Notes under the pieces: model-generated | What the model was told of the DNA's origin: nothing | Databases searched by the model: none | The model's input: the letters and a program-made list of their open reading frames with translations, nothing else | From: an uncultured Chloroflexales bacterium | Lineage (GTDB): Bacteria > Chloroflexota > Chloroflexia > Chloroflexales > Chloroflexaceae | NCBI GenBank assembly: GCA_937967405.1 | Contig: CALCJV010000046.1 | Coordinates: 1-43,015, forward strand | Length of the DNA: 43,015 bases | Direction: 5' to 3' | Translations under genes and position numbers: made by a program | Shown: positions 31,498 through 41,559 of the stretch, one piece after another | How positions within the stretch are numbered: the first letter of the stretch is position 1 | How the letters are laid out: each line of letters starts with the position of its first letter

Positions 31498-32916
31498 ATG
31501 AGCAATCCGACCCTCAACCCGACCATCTTCCGCGCCTACGACATTCGCGGTCTGGTGGATATAGACCTAACTGATGCGGTGTTGCGCCAGATTGGGCAAG
31601 CGGCCGGAACGCTCTTCCGGCAGCAGGGCGGGCACACGCTTGTTGTTGGGCGTGATGTGCGTCCCAGTTCGCCGCGCTTCCAAGCCGCCTTGATTGACGG
31701 CCTGCTGGCAACAGGGATGGATGTGATTGACATTGGCGAAGTGGCCACGCCCGTGATGTATTTTGCCGTCGAGCATCTGCGTTGCGATGGTGGGCTAGTT
31801 GTTTCTGCGAGCCACAACCCGCCTCAATACAATGGGGTCAAGCTACGCCGGGCCCACCCCACCTACGGCAGCGAGCCGTTGCCCAGCGAGAGCTTGCAGC
31901 AGCTTGCCACGCTGGCCCAACAGGGCCACTTTGTGCAGGGAGTCGGTACACTGCGGCAGCACAATATCAGTGATGCCTATGTGCGAAGTGCCGCCCACGA
32001 GCTTCAGCTGCCTACTGGCGCACGCCCGCGCATTGTGCTGGATGGTGGCAACGGCGTAGCAGGGCCACTCGCGCAGCGGATGCTGACAGCCGTTGGGATA
32101 GATGTGATCCCGCTCTTTCTAGAGCCAGATGGAACCTTCCCCAATCATCATCCCGATCCGTTGAAAGCTGAGAACCTGCACGATCTGATCCAGACGGTGC
32201 GCCGCACTGGAGCCGATCTTGGGATTGGCCTCGATGGCGACGGGGATCGGCTGGGGGTGGTTGATCGAGATGGGAGCATCATTTGGGCTGATCGCTACCT
32301 GATCGTGCTGGCCCAAGCGGCCCTTGCGCGGCGCAAAGGGGCCGTCGTTTTTGATGTCAAGTGCAGTGCTGTCCTGCCGGATGCGATCCGGAGCTTCGGG
32401 GGCACCCCGATTATGTGGAAAACAGGCTACCTCAACCTCTCAAGCAAGATGCGTGCCACTGATGCTGTCGTCGGTGGGGAGCTGAGCGGGCACACGATTG
32501 CGCCGATTCCGGGCCACTACTATGACGATGGGGCGTTTGCTGGGGGCTTGCTGATGCAGGCCCTCTACCAACTTGGCAGCCCCACCGCCCCCCGCACGCT
32601 TGCAGAGTTACTGGCTCCCTATCCGGTGCTGCCGTCGCTGACTGAAGGGCGCATACCCTTCACTGAGAGCCAAAAATTTCAGGTGGTGGAGTATGTGCGG
32701 GCCCAATTTGCACCGCACTATCCGGTGGTTGACATTGATGGGGTGCGGGTAGATTTCGGCGATGGCTGGGGCCTGATCCGCGCTTCCAACACCGAAGCGG
32801 CTATTACCACGCGCTTCGAAGCCACCACCCCTGAGCGCGTGCGGGCGATCCGCGATATGATGATCGGGGCCGTAGAAGATTTTCGGGCCCGTGCTGGTCA
32901 TCACGAACCTGCCTAA
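31498..32916 (+). CDS. Phosphohexomutase (phosphomannomutase/phosphoglucomutase type)
   Basis: 472 aa. Interconverts hexose 1- and 6-phosphates through a phosphoserine. The phosphoserine loop is SASHNPPQYNG (Ser105). The Mg2+ loop is LDGDGDRLGVVD. The sugar-binding loop is GGELSGH, and the phosphate-binding end is RASNTEAAITTRFEA. All four domains appear complete, start FRAYDIRG. This form (ManB/AlgC-like) can act on mannose, glucose or glucosamine phosphates. It is the first gene of a plus-strand operon. Confidence 0.93.
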   Translation: MSNPTLNPTIFRAYDIRGLVDIDLTDAVLRQIGQAAGTLFRQQGGHTLVVGRDVRPSSPRFQAALIDGLLATGMDVIDIGEVATPVMYFAVEHLRCDGGLVVSASHNPPQYNGVKLRRAHPTYGSEPLPSESLQQLATLAQQGHFVQGVGTLRQHNISDAYVRSAAHELQLPTGARPRIVLDGGNGVAGPLAQRMLTAVGIDVIPLFLEPDGTFPNHHPDPLKAENLHDLIQTVRRTGADLGIGLDGDGDRLGVVDRDGSIIWADRYLIVLAQAALARRKGAVVFDVKCSAVLPDAIRSFGGTPIMWKTGYLNLSSKMRATDAVVGGELSGHTIAPIPGHYYDDGAFAGGLLMQALYQLGSPTAPRTLAELLAPYPVLPSLTEGRIPFTESQKFQVVEYVRAQFAPHYPVVDIDGVRVDFGDGWGLIRASNTEAAITTRFEATTPERVRAIRDMMIGAVEDFRARAGHHEPA

Positions 32917-32951
32917 CAGGCGGCTTTCGCTGCCGCGAGGATGATACCGGT

Positions 32952-34133
32952 ATGACGATCCGTCCCCGTTTTGTAAGCAGTGCGTGGCATGGCATTTACA
33001 CGGTAGAGTTTACCCAAGCCTATGTTGAGCAAGCGTGTACGACGCTCGGTGCAGCGATTCGTCAGCGCAAGTTGACGTGCGTAGTGGCCTATGATACCCG
33101 CTTTATGTCGAACCTGTTCGCGCTGAGTGCCTACCACATCCTTGAACAGCACGGGGTCGCGGTCGTCTTGTGCCCTAGCCCAACGCCGCTACCGGCACTG
33201 CAATATTCGCTCAAAGCTGGTCAGTGTACGGTGCTGATCACCGCAGGCAACATGCCCTATTGGTATAATGGCATCACGGTGATTGAGCCAATTGGGGCGA
33301 CGCGCCTGCCCGATGTGCGCCCACCAACAGCAGTGGTGGCATTTGCAAGTGGTGCCTTCCCGATCCCCGATCCACCGCCTAGCCCGCAGGCAATGGTGAC
33401 AGCCGTTGAGCGCACCCGCGATGTGCGGGGGGAGTACCTCGATATGCTGCGGACTTTGATTGATCTCGATGCGATCCGTTCCGCAACCATGACGATCATC
33501 GTGGATGTGATGAATGGGACGACGGCCGGCTTGCTTCCCGCAGTGATTGGCGAAGGAAGCTACACCAAAGCAGTGGAGATTAACCGCGAAGCCGATCCCT
33601 TATTTAGTTACACCACCCCACTGCCCGCTGCTGCTAGCCTTGCCCGCCTGCGTAAGCTCGTCCACGAAAGCGATTCGCATCTTGGCTTGGCTTTCTCTGC
33701 CGATGGCACGGCATTGATGGTTATAGACAAAAATGGTGAGCCAGTTGATCCGCTGGAGCTAGCCCTTGTGTTGGCTAGCTACCTCGTGCGTCAGCAACGC
33801 CAGCGTGGGGTGGTGGTTGCGCCGCCGCCGCTCGCCGGATCGCCACTGGAAGCTGCCGCGCAACACCTTGCAACGTGGGAGCAAGCTCTCGGCTTCAAGG
33901 TGGAACTGAGCCAGCATGTGGCCGCACGGGTAGCCGAGCTAGCAGCGCAAGAGCATAATACGCTACTGATCGGGATGACGGCAGTCGGTGAGTGTGTGCT
34001 GAGCCGCTACACCTCCTACCCAGATGCGCTAATCAGTGGGCTGCTGCTGCTCGAGCTGATCGCCCGTTCGGGGGGCAGCCTGCGCTCTCAATTGGATGCC
34101 GTGCGGAGTCGGCTCGGCGCATCCAGCCCCTAA
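32952..34133 (+). CDS. Catalytically degenerate phosphohexomutase paralogue
   Basis: 393 aa, starting 35 nt after the true mutase. Alignment by eye shows the same fold: start RFVSSAWHGIYTVEFT, VVAYDTRFMSNLFA, and the active-site region LITAGNMPYWYNG. There the phosphoserine SASHNP has become TAGNMP, so Ser is Gly99 and His is Asn100. The metal loop LDGDGDRL has become AFSADGTAL, losing the Asp triad. The GELSGH loop is not kept. It is about 80 residues shorter than the neighbour. A conserved, complete ORF with family fold but no catalysis suggests a regulatory or binding role. Confidence 0.8.
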   Translation: MTIRPRFVSSAWHGIYTVEFTQAYVEQACTTLGAAIRQRKLTCVVAYDTRFMSNLFALSAYHILEQHGVAVVLCPSPTPLPALQYSLKAGQCTVLITAGNMPYWYNGITVIEPIGATRLPDVRPPTAVVAFASGAFPIPDPPPSPQAMVTAVERTRDVRGEYLDMLRTLIDLDAIRSATMTIIVDVMNGTTAGLLPAVIGEGSYTKAVEINREADPLFSYTTPLPAAASLARLRKLVHESDSHLGLAFSADGTALMVIDKNGEPVDPLELALVLASYLVRQQRQRGVVVAPPPLAGSPLEAAAQHLATWEQALGFKVELSQHVAARVAELAAQEHNTLLIGMTAVGECVLSRYTSYPDALISGLLLLELIARSGGSLRSQLDAVRSRLGASSP

Positions 34134-34146
34134 AGGAGGAGCACCG

Positions 34147-35376
34147 ATGGATGCGATTAAGCCGCGATTAGCTTCGCTGGTACACTTGACGCGCCCCTTA
34201 GCTCTCGCCTTTGTCGGCATCGTGCTGATGTCGTTGGGCTTCGCTTTTCTGCTGCTCTGGCTGATCCAACCGGGACCAACCCCTGATCTGATCTACTACA
34301 CCCTGCTCTTTTTTATCCCCCAGCCATGGCGGGCCCTGCTCTTGATTAGTGCTGGATTGATCGTGCTTGGGCTAGGTATCTGGTATCTGAGCGATATGGT
34401 TGTGCTGCCGCTGCCGCACGGCGCAGCCCACGAGGATGAGATTGTGGTCAGCTCGCGGCGCGACACCCGCCCGCTGCGGGTGGTAGTGATGTCCGGTGGT
34501 GCAGGCATTCTGGTGCTGTCCGATCTGAGCGAGAGCGTGCAGCGGATGACCTGCATCACGCCGGTACAAGACCCAGTCGAGTATTACTACCGAGCCTCGA
34601 ATCTGGGGCAGCTGCCCAACATGTACTACATTGTGCCCACGCCTGATCCGCTCAAAGTCTATGCTGAACTGGATGACGGGACGCTGATTAATGTGATGCA
34701 CATAGACCATCACCCGGAACTTGCCCCGCGCCACGTTGCCCGCCTGATGTTGCTGCCGAGCACCACGACGGGCCGCCTGTTGGCCCCGGCCGATGCCCCC
34801 GCCTTGCAGCAGCAGGTTGTCACCACTCCCTTACCCCAAGTCGTGCGGGATGCAATCCGCACTGCCGATGCGATCATTCTTGGTCCCGGCAGCCTATTCG
34901 AGAGCATTCTGCCTAACTTTCTGCTCGATGAGCTACGCGAGGCGGTGCAGCAAAGTCGGGCCCGCACGATCTATGTTTGTAATCTGATGACCGAGCCGGG
35001 CCTGACAACCGGCTTCAGTGTTGGCGATCATATTCGTCAGATCAAACGGTATGCTGGCTTCACGCCCGATTATGTGCTGGTGAATGTGCAGCGCATTGAT
35101 CCCGACATCCGTGAAATTTACGCCGCCGCGCATCAAGTGCCGGTCTACCTCACGCCAGAGGAATACGAAGAAACCTCCGTGCCCGCTAGTGCCCAGATGT
35201 CCCAGAAACAGGTGCTCATTGAAGGGAGCGTGATTATCGAGACTGATCTGGCCAGCGCGGTGATCCAGTCGCGGGCATCTATCACCAAGCCGGGCGAGAG
35301 TCGGGCGGTGCGGGTGCTGCGCCACGATCCGGAGAAGCTCAAGCTGGCGATCCTTGAAGTGCTGCGCCGGATTTGA
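34147..35376 (+). CDS. Membrane YvcK/GlmR-like (CofD-like) protein
   Basis: 409 aa from the ATG at 34147 (GGAGG 7 nt upstream). Two transmembrane helices (about 18-40 and 62-84) precede a YvcK-type domain (about 110-409). The C-terminal part is well kept: ADAIILGPGSLFESILPN and NLMTEPGLTTGFSVGDHI. The N-terminal nucleotide-sugar loop GGGTGLS is SGGAGIL and the following DDGGSSG motif is absent. YvcK proteins sense UDP-GlcNAc and activate GlmS in Firmicutes. This one is membrane-bound and has a changed ligand pocket. The gene follows the mutase-like gene by 13 nt. Confidence 0.82.
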   Translation: MDAIKPRLASLVHLTRPLALAFVGIVLMSLGFAFLLLWLIQPGPTPDLIYYTLLFFIPQPWRALLLISAGLIVLGLGIWYLSDMVVLPLPHGAAHEDEIVVSSRRDTRPLRVVVMSGGAGILVLSDLSESVQRMTCITPVQDPVEYYYRASNLGQLPNMYYIVPTPDPLKVYAELDDGTLINVMHIDHHPELAPRHVARLMLLPSTTTGRLLAPADAPALQQQVVTTPLPQVVRDAIRTADAIILGPGSLFESILPNFLLDELREAVQQSRARTIYVCNLMTEPGLTTGFSVGDHIRQIKRYAGFTPDYVLVNVQRIDPDIREIYAAAHQVPVYLTPEEYEETSVPASAQMSQKQVLIEGSVIIETDLASAVIQSRASITKPGESRAVRVLRHDPEKLKLAILEVLRRI

Positions 35377-35422
35377 TTCTTAGTCCAACATGCGCTACAC
35401 TTTGGGTGAGGGGGAAGAACCT

Positions 35423-36892
35423 ATGCTACTACTCTTTGAAGACATGGGGTGGCGCAAGGTCGCGCCGTTAGTCTACACTCGTCCGGTATTCGATATTCGG
35501 TGTGGTGCGTTCACGCTGCATGAGCGTGTGCGGGCATTCTTCTTGAGCCGCCCCGATCTGTGCGATCAAGCCTATCTCGCACCGTGCCTACCGCTAGCTT
35601 CGCTGAGCCTCTATCGTCCCCACCTAAAGCACACTACACTGGGGTCTCCAACACCCGCTCAAGAAGCGGCTGGTTTGGTAGGCTTGGCCCGCCCGCACTT
35701 GATGCCCGCCTATGGTCCAGCGACGGGCTTATCGGCCATGCTGCACGAGAGCATGCCTATTACGCTGATCAATGGCCGCAGCTTGAGCCTGAGCTGGCTG
35801 CCCGATCTGCTCAACGAGCCGAACAATACGGTGTATGAGACCAGCACCGGCGATCTGCTCGGTGCCCGGCTCACGCCCAGCTTAGCCAGCCTTGTGCTCT
35901 ACTACCTGCGCGAACAAGAATCTGCCGCCGCGCTGCACGAACTGCATCGCTATGCTCGCATCAAGCTGGTAGACGGCTTGCTGTATACCTATCCGTGGGA
36001 TTTGATCGGGCAGGCGGGTGAGCAACTTGTGCGCGATGAGCCGTTGCTTGCGGCTCGCCTGCCGCGCTACACCGGCGATGATCCGCATGTGGTCGTGCGC
36101 GGTCATCCCGCGCATGTGTATGTTGCACCGACCGCAGTGCTGGAAGGCCCGATTGTGCTGGATGCCCGCGATGGGCCCGTGTTCCTTGATGATGAGTGCC
36201 ACATCGAGCCATTTACGGTGATTCAGGGCCCAGCCTATATTGGGCGGCAGACGTTGGTAGCGAGTGCCCGCATCCGCGCCGAAACTAGCATTGGGCCTGT
36301 CTGTCGGGTGGGTGGTGAAGTCGAGGCGTGCATCTTTCAAGGCTTCAGCAACAAGCATCACGATGGCTTTCTGGGGCATAGCTGGGTGGGCGAGTGGGTC
36401 AACATTGGGGCAATGACAACCAATAGCGACCTAAAGAATACCTATGGCAGCATTCAGGTCGTGATTGAACAACTCGGCTCATTCAATAGTGGCATCTTGA
36501 AGCTGGGCTGTTTTCTCGCCGATCACGTCAAGCTGGGGATCGGCTTGCATCTGACGGGCGGTTCGATTATTGGTATAGGCAGCAGTTTGTTCAGTGTGCA
36601 TATGGTTCCTAAAACCGTGCCGCCGTTTACGTGGGGCAGCGATGTGTTCTACGAGTATCGCCTTGAGCAGATGATTGATGTGGCCCATAAGATGATGAAG
36701 CGGCGCAACCAAGTGATGCCGCCCGCCTATGAACAGATGCTGCGCGAGGTGTTTGCGATGACGCGCCAAGACCGCAGCGAGGTGCGTCAGACGCGCATCC
36801 CGCCCTCGTCGGCGATGCACGAAGCGAGCAATCGCACACTAGCGGCTTTTGGGGTGCAGACGAACGAACCGCCGGTATCGCTTTCAGCATGA
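35423..36892 (+). CDS. Alternative GlmU-like sugar nucleotidyltransferase / acyltransferase
   Basis: 489 aa from the ATG at 35423 (GGGGGAAG just upstream; an ATG at 35390 is less likely). N-terminal sugar nucleotidyltransferase-like domain (FEDMGWRKVAPLVYTRPVFD) then a left-handed beta-helix (about 245-430) built from hexapeptide turns (VAPTAVLEGPIVLD, CHIEPFTVIQGPAYIG, GFLGHSWVGEWVNIGAMTTNSDLKN cut short here). The pattern matches the GlmU-like family TIGR03991-type, which may make UDP-GlcNAc. The usual GlmU LxAGxGTRM loop is absent, as in that family. Last gene of the cluster; a terminator follows. Confidence 0.83.
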   Translation: MLLLFEDMGWRKVAPLVYTRPVFDIRCGAFTLHERVRAFFLSRPDLCDQAYLAPCLPLASLSLYRPHLKHTTLGSPTPAQEAAGLVGLARPHLMPAYGPATGLSAMLHESMPITLINGRSLSLSWLPDLLNEPNNTVYETSTGDLLGARLTPSLASLVLYYLREQESAAALHELHRYARIKLVDGLLYTYPWDLIGQAGEQLVRDEPLLAARLPRYTGDDPHVVVRGHPAHVYVAPTAVLEGPIVLDARDGPVFLDDECHIEPFTVIQGPAYIGRQTLVASARIRAETSIGPVCRVGGEVEACIFQGFSNKHHDGFLGHSWVGEWVNIGAMTTNSDLKNTYGSIQVVIEQLGSFNSGILKLGCFLADHVKLGIGLHLTGGSIIGIGSSLFSVHMVPKTVPPFTWGSDVFYEYRLEQMIDVAHKMMKRRNQVMPPAYEQMLREVFAMTRQDRSEVRQTRIPPSSAMHEASNRTLAAFGVQTNEPPVSLSA

Positions 36893-36904
36893 GCGACACA
36901 GCAA

Positions 36905-36943
36905 CGCGGCGTGCACTCCAATCGCGTGCACGCCGCGCTTTTC
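36905..36943 (+). terminator. Intrinsic terminator of the sugar-phosphate cluster
   Basis: CGCGGCGTGCAC and GTGCACGCCGCG pair (12 bp) around a 9-nt loop and are followed by CTTTTC, 12 nt after the stop codon. Confidence 0.85.
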
Positions 36944-36967
36944 ATGGCTTGTGGAAGTGGGGCAGCG

Positions 36968-37207
36968 TTATTCTAGCCCAAAGAAGGCCTTGTTCTTGCC
37001 GATGTAGCTTTGCCACTCTTCGGGCACAGCATCTTCCGCAAAGATTGCCTGCACAGGGCATTCTGGCTCGCACGCGCCGCAGTCAATGCACTCATCAGGA
37101 TTGATGTAGTATTGGTCGTCGCCTTCGTAGATGCAGTCTACGGGGCACACGGCCACACAGGCAGCATCCTTTGTTCCAATGCACGGCTCGGTGATAATGT
37201 ACGCCAT
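36968..37207 (-). CDS. 7Fe ferredoxin ([3Fe-4S][4Fe-4S])
   Basis: 79 aa. Low-potential electron carrier. Cys9, Cys17 and Cys50 suit the [3Fe-4S] cluster; Cys21, Cys40, Cys43 and Cys46 suit the [4Fe-4S] cluster. The motifs are CIGTKDAAC-VAVCP and CIDCGACEPECP. The acidic tail VPEEWQSYIGKNKAFF is typical of the FdxA-like form. AAGGAG lies 8 nt before the ATG. It stands alone between the GlmU terminator and the Crp gene. Confidence 0.93.
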   Translation of the reverse strand: MAYIITEPCIGTKDAACVAVCPVDCIYEGDDQYYINPDECIDCGACEPECPVQAIFAEDAVPEEWQSYIGKNKAFFGLE

Positions 37208-37269
37208 TGATCTAGCTCCTTGTGATCCTGTTCAGTAGTTTGGTTCCTTACTCTGCGTCTGTAAGCGTA

Positions 37270-37298
37270 ACACTATCACATTTAAGGCAGGCTTTCAA
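37270..37298 (-). promoter_or_regulatory. Promoter of the ferredoxin gene
   Basis: Minus strand TTGAAA (37298-37293), 17-bp spacer, TAGTGT (37275-37270) with TGA in front. Confidence 0.45.
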
Positions 37299-37360
37299 CG
37301 ACAAAAGTCTCAAACCAGAGTTAAGCAGTACGAAAGGGGCAGGTTAGTAAAACGCCGTTG

Positions 37361-38035
37361 TTACTCTTCGATGGCTTGTTGCAAGCCAGATTGATCGAGA
37401 ACGATCACCCGCCCCCGCGCCAATTCAACCAGACCTTCTTCAGCCATGCGGCGCAACACCCGCCCGACCATCTCGCGCACCGTGCCAGCCCGTTCGGCGA
37501 GTTCCTGATGGGTCAATTCAGCTGAGCCAGATGCGGCTTCGGCGAGCAGGTGGCGGGCGAGGCGGGCCCGTACCGAGCGGAATGCCAAATCTTCAACGAG
37601 CGTGGTCAGATCGCGCAGTTGTAGAGCCATTGCTCGGAGCATCGCTAGCGCAAGCTCAGGGTGCTGGCAGATGGTCTGGTGCAGCGCGGTGCGGGGGAGC
37701 AACAGCACCTCTACGGCACTCATGGCCCGCGCATTGGTTTGGTTGGGCATGGCATCGAACAGCGGCACAAGATCGAACAGCTCGCCGGGATTGACCATAT
37801 CCAACACCTGCTCACGCCCATCTGCGGCCATTGTCGAGAGCCGCACGCGCCCCTGTAGCACGATAAACAGCCCCGGCGATTCCTCGCCGAGCGACATAAT
37901 CTGCTGCCCAGCCCGGAAGTGATAGCGGCGTATGTGGCGGGCTAGCTCAAGCAGGATCGCTTCATCGAGGGCCGCAAAGATTGGTACGTGCTGAAGCTGG
38001 CGCAGGGTGGTGCTAAGCTTAGTAGGGTGGTTCAT
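37361..38035 (-). CDS. Crp/Fnr-family transcription regulator
   Basis: 224 aa. Cyclic-nucleotide-binding-like domain (about 18-135, [25 protein letters not shown] pattern), dimer helix (about 135-160), and winged helix (about 165-212, [24 protein letters not shown]). No N-terminal Cys cluster, so not a classic oxygen-sensing FNR. Its ATG overlaps the carB stop (ATGA), so it is translated with carB. Ligand unknown. Confidence 0.88.
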   Translation of the reverse strand: MNHPTKLSTTLRQLQHVPIFAALDEAILLELARHIRRYHFRAGQQIMSLGEESPGLFIVLQGRVRLSTMAADGREQVLDMVNPGELFDLVPLFDAMPNQTNARAMSAVEVLLLPRTALHQTICQHPELALAMLRAMALQLRDLTTLVEDLAFRSVRARLARHLLAEAASGSAELTHQELAERAGTVREMVGRVLRRMAEEGLVELARGRVIVLDQSGLQQAIEE

Positions 38036-41000
38036 GCTGGCGGTCGGGCGGATGCTAGCGGAGTGGCTGGGTTAGGTTGGGCTGGGATACGCTCTTGCAG
38101 GCTCCGCACCGACCAGACATCTTCGCGCAGGGAGCGGATTGCTTCAACGGCTGCCGCCGCCCCCGATAAGGTGGTGACGGCGGGTACGCCGTGCCGGATC
38201 GCTGCCGTGCGAATGGCGCGTTCATCGTAGAAGCTGGCTTTGCCGCGAGTTGTGTTGATAATTAAGTGAATCTCGCCATTCTTGATATAGTCCACCACGT
38301 TGGGGCGGCCTTCGTTGACTTTGTAGATCGGCTGGACATCCAAGCCCGCCCGTTGCAAGAATGCTGCCGTGCCACTGGTTGCCAGCAAGCGAAAGCCTAA
38401 CGCAAACAGCTTGCCCGCAATCGGCACGAGATTGGGTTTGTCATTATCGTTCACGCTCAAGAAGGCAGTGCCCTGCGTTGGGATGCGGTGGCCACAGCCC
38501 AGCAGAGCTTTGGCAAAAGCCTCGCCGAAGGTTGCACCCGTGCCCATTGCCTCGCCCGTTGAGCGCATCTCCGGCCCCAGTAGGGTATCTACGCCGGGAA
38601 AGCGCGACCACGGCAGCACCACTTCCTTCACATGGAAGAGGGTATGCTCCTGCGGATTGCTGCTCGGTGCGTAGGCGGCATAGTCGCGCAGGTCAATGTG
38701 GCGAACGGCGGGATTGGTGGGATCGGCGTGGCGGGCGGCAATTTGGGTCGCCACTTGCACCCACGCGATCCCATTGGCTTTGGAGACAAATGGGATTGTG
38801 CGGCTAGCCCGTGGGTTGACTTCGAGCACATAGACGATGCCATCTTTCATGGCATATTGGATATTCAACAGGCCGATCACGCCCAACTCCTGTGCGAGGC
38901 GCACAGTATAGTCGCGCATGGCTTCAACATACTGCATCTCGACCATGTAGGTGGGGATCACACAGGCACTATCGCCGCTATGCACGCCAGCTTGCTCAAT
39001 CTGTTCCATAATCCCCGCAATCACCACGTGCTCGCCATCGCTGACGGCATCCACATCCATCTCGAAGGCATCTTCGAGGAAGCGGTCAATCAAGACGGGA
39101 TGTTCCGGCGAGGCGGCGACAGCCTCGCGCATATAGCGTTCGAGGCTAGCATCGTCATACACAATGGCCATCGCTCGCCCGCCCAATACATACGATGGGC
39201 GCACCACAACGGGGTAGCCGATCTCTTGGGCTACAGCCAGTGCGGTTGCCTGTGAGCTAGCACTGCCGTGTGCGGGTGCAGGAATCGCTAGCCGATCTAG
39301 CAGCTCGCTGAAGCGATCCCGATCCTCCGCCAGATCAATTGCGCCCGGTGGAGTGCCCCAGATCGGCACCCCCGCTGCTTCGAGAGATCGCGCCAGCTTG
39401 AGCGGAGTCTGCCCACCAAATTGGATCAGCACCCCATCGGGCTGCTCAAGGTCTACAACGTTCAGCACATCTTCCAGCGTGAGCGGCTCGAAGTAGAGCC
39501 GATCTGCGGTATCATAATCGGTTGAGACGGTCTCTGGGTTGCAATTGATCATGATCGTTTCGTAGCCGAGCTTGCGTAGCCCAAAGACGGCGTGGCAGCA
39601 GCAGTAGTCAAATTCGATGCCTTGCCCGATGCGGTTTGGCCCAGAGCCAAGGATCAGGACCTTCTTGCGCGTTGTTGGCTCGGCTTCATCTTCCGTCTCG
39701 TAGGAGGAGTAGAGGTAGGGCGTGAAGGCGGGAAACTCTGCCGCGCAGGTATCTACGCGGTGGTAGGTGGGGGTTATGCCGAGTTCTTTGCGCCGCGCTC
39801 GCACGGCTATCTCGGCCGCAGGCAGGGGCGCAGGCACGGCGGGGACGGCACGCATCTGCACATTATAGGCAATTTGGGCATCGCTGAAGCCCATGCGCTT
39901 GGCCCGGCGCAAGACATCTGGCGTGAGCGTGGCAATGGTGTACTGGTGTAGCTCGTTGGTCAGCCGGACAATCTGCTCCATCTGGTGCAGAAACCAGCGA
40001 TCTATGTGGGTCAATGCGGCGATCTGCTCCACGCTCATGCCTTGCTCTAAGGCCATGCGGATGTAGAAGAAGCGGTCTGGGTTGGGCGTGATCAGGTGTT
40101 CGCGCAGCCGCTCCCGATTCAGATGATCGCGCCCATCCCCGCCCCAGCCCATGCGCCCTTGCTCCAGCGAACGCCACGCCTTCTGGAAGGCTTCGGCAAA
40201 GGTGCGCCCGATGGCCATCACTTCGCCCACACTTTTCATCTGGGTCGTCAAGGTCGGGTCGGCTTCGGGGAACTTCTCAAACGTCCAGCGTGGAATCTTG
40301 ACCACCACATAATCGAGGGTCGGCTCGAAGCTGGCCGGTGTGTTGCGCGTAATGTCGTTGGGCAGTTCATCCAGCGTGTAGCCCACCGCCAGCCGCGCCG
40401 CAATCTTGGCAATGGGGTAGCCGGTCGCTTTGGAAGCCAGTGCACTGCTGCGGCTGACGCGCGGGTTCATCTCGATGACATAGATGCGCCCATCGGTTGG
40501 GTTGACGGCAAACTGGACGTTGCTGCCGCCCGTCTCCACGCCCACCGCCCGCAAGACCTGCAAGCCCATGTCGCGCATCTGCTGGTATTCACGGTCAGTC
40601 AACGTCATAATCGGGGCAACTGTCACACTATCGCCGGTATGCACGCCCATTGGATCAATGTTCTCGATGCTACAGATAATCACACCATTGTCAGCTTTGT
40701 CACGCATTACCTCTAGCTCAAACTCTTTCCAGCCCAGCACGCTCTCTTCAATCAAAATCTGCGTGATCGGCGAGACATCCAGTGCGCGTTCAACAATCGT
40801 GCGGAAGTCTTCAATGTTATAGGCAATCCCCCCGCCTTCGCCGCCCAGTGTAAACGAGGGGCGAATGATCGCCGGAAAGCCCGTGTGGGTCACTACCTGC
40901 TGGGCTTCATCCCACGAGTGGGCAATGCCACTACGCGGCACAGCTAGCCCAATCTCGATCATGCGCTCCTTGAAGCGTTGACGGTCTTCAGCAATTGCTA

Positions 41001-41367
41001 CCGCTTCGGCCGAAGCCCCGATCAGCTCAACCCCATGCCGCTCCAGCACGCCTTCGTGGTGCAGAGCCAGCGCAAGGTTCAGGGCCGTCTGCCCACCAAC
41101 AGTCGGCAAGATGGCATCGGGGCGTTCTTTGGCGATGATCCGTTCGAGGCTGGCAACAGTGAGTGGCTCAATGTAGGTGGCATCAGCTAACTCTGGATCT
41201 GTCATAATCGTAGCCGGATTAGAATTGACCAGAATGACGCGGTAGCCGTCTTCGCGCAGGGCTTTGCAAGCCTGTGCGCCGGAGTAGTCAAATTCGCAGG
41301 CTTGCCCGATCTTGATCGGGCCTGAGCCAAGAATGAGAATACTCGTAAGGTCTGTTCGTTTGGGCAT
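38032..41367 (-). CDS. carB: Carbamoyl-phosphate synthase large subunit
   Basis: 1111 aa from the ATG at 41367; upstream in-frame ATG codons lie before the promoter. It makes carbamoyl phosphate for pyrimidines and arginine together with CarA (not in this window). The two homologous halves each carry an ATP-grasp: [22 protein letters not shown] at the start and [16 protein letters not shown] at about 565. Other blocks: [21 protein letters not shown] and [16 protein letters not shown]. The C-terminal allosteric MGS-like domain ([21 protein letters not shown]) is present. Full length. Confidence 0.96.
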   Translation of the reverse strand: MPKRTDLTSILILGSGPIKIGQACEFDYSGAQACKALREDGYRVILVNSNPATIMTDPELADATYIEPLTVASLERIIAKERPDAILPTVGGQTALNLALALHHEGVLERHGVELIGASAEAVAIAEDRQRFKERMIEIGLAVPRSGIAHSWDEAQQVVTHTGFPAIIRPSFTLGGEGGGIAYNIEDFRTIVERALDVSPITQILIEESVLGWKEFELEVMRDKADNGVIICSIENIDPMGVHTGDSVTVAPIMTLTDREYQQMRDMGLQVLRAVGVETGGSNVQFAVNPTDGRIYVIEMNPRVSRSSALASKATGYPIAKIAARLAVGYTLDELPNDITRNTPASFEPTLDYVVVKIPRWTFEKFPEADPTLTTQMKSVGEVMAIGRTFAEAFQKAWRSLEQGRMGWGGDGRDHLNRERLREHLITPNPDRFFYIRMALEQGMSVEQIAALTHIDRWFLHQMEQIVRLTNELHQYTIATLTPDVLRRAKRMGFSDAQIAYNVQMRAVPAVPAPLPAAEIAVRARRKELGITPTYHRVDTCAAEFPAFTPYLYSSYETEDEAEPTTRKKVLILGSGPNRIGQGIEFDYCCCHAVFGLRKLGYETIMINCNPETVSTDYDTADRLYFEPLTLEDVLNVVDLEQPDGVLIQFGGQTPLKLARSLEAAGVPIWGTPPGAIDLAEDRDRFSELLDRLAIPAPAHGSASSQATALAVAQEIGYPVVVRPSYVLGGRAMAIVYDDASLERYMREAVAASPEHPVLIDRFLEDAFEMDVDAVSDGEHVVIAGIMEQIEQAGVHSGDSACVIPTYMVEMQYVEAMRDYTVRLAQELGVIGLLNIQYAMKDGIVYVLEVNPRASRTIPFVSKANGIAWVQVATQIAARHADPTNPAVRHIDLRDYAAYAPSSNPQEHTLFHVKEVVLPWSRFPGVDTLLGPEMRSTGEAMGTGATFGEAFAKALLGCGHRIPTQGTAFLSVNDNDKPNLVPIAGKLFALGFRLLATSGTAAFLQRAGLDVQPIYKVNEGRPNVVDYIKNGEIHLIINTTRGKASFYDERAIRTAAIRHGVPAVTTLSGAAAAVEAIRSLREDVWSVRSLQERIPAQPNPATPLASARPPA

Positions 41368-41418
41368 GCCGTTGGTAATCCATCCTAATATACGCGATGT
41401 GAAGGTCTTCTGTGAGGC

Positions 41419-41424
41419 ATTATA
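41419..41424 (-). promoter_or_regulatory. Extended -10 promoter of carB
   Basis: Minus strand TGGTATAAT, about 55 nt upstream of the carB ATG. No pyrimidine attenuator was recognised in the short leader. Confidence 0.6.
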
Positions 41425-41474
41425 CCACGACCGCCTGAAGCCCATGCCTGTCGCCCAGCTCGGCCAACTTGCGC

Positions 41475-41504
41475 TTGCCGTGTGCCCGCGCACGATGGTA
41501 CAAT
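41475..41504 (+). promoter_or_regulatory. Promoter of hflX
   Basis: TTGCCG (41475-41480), 18-bp spacer, TACAAT (41499-41504), with TGG in front (extended -10). Transcription would start near 41511, after the upstream ATG at 41482. Confidence 0.6.
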
Positions 41505-41559
41505 GGGTCTACGTCAGGTTGGTACGGCGACAAATGCTGTGCGCTGTACAACGCTGAAC

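Noticed and set aside
41482..41559. ATG 41482 as hflX start
   Set aside because: It lies within the hflX promoter spacer and has no ribosome site.
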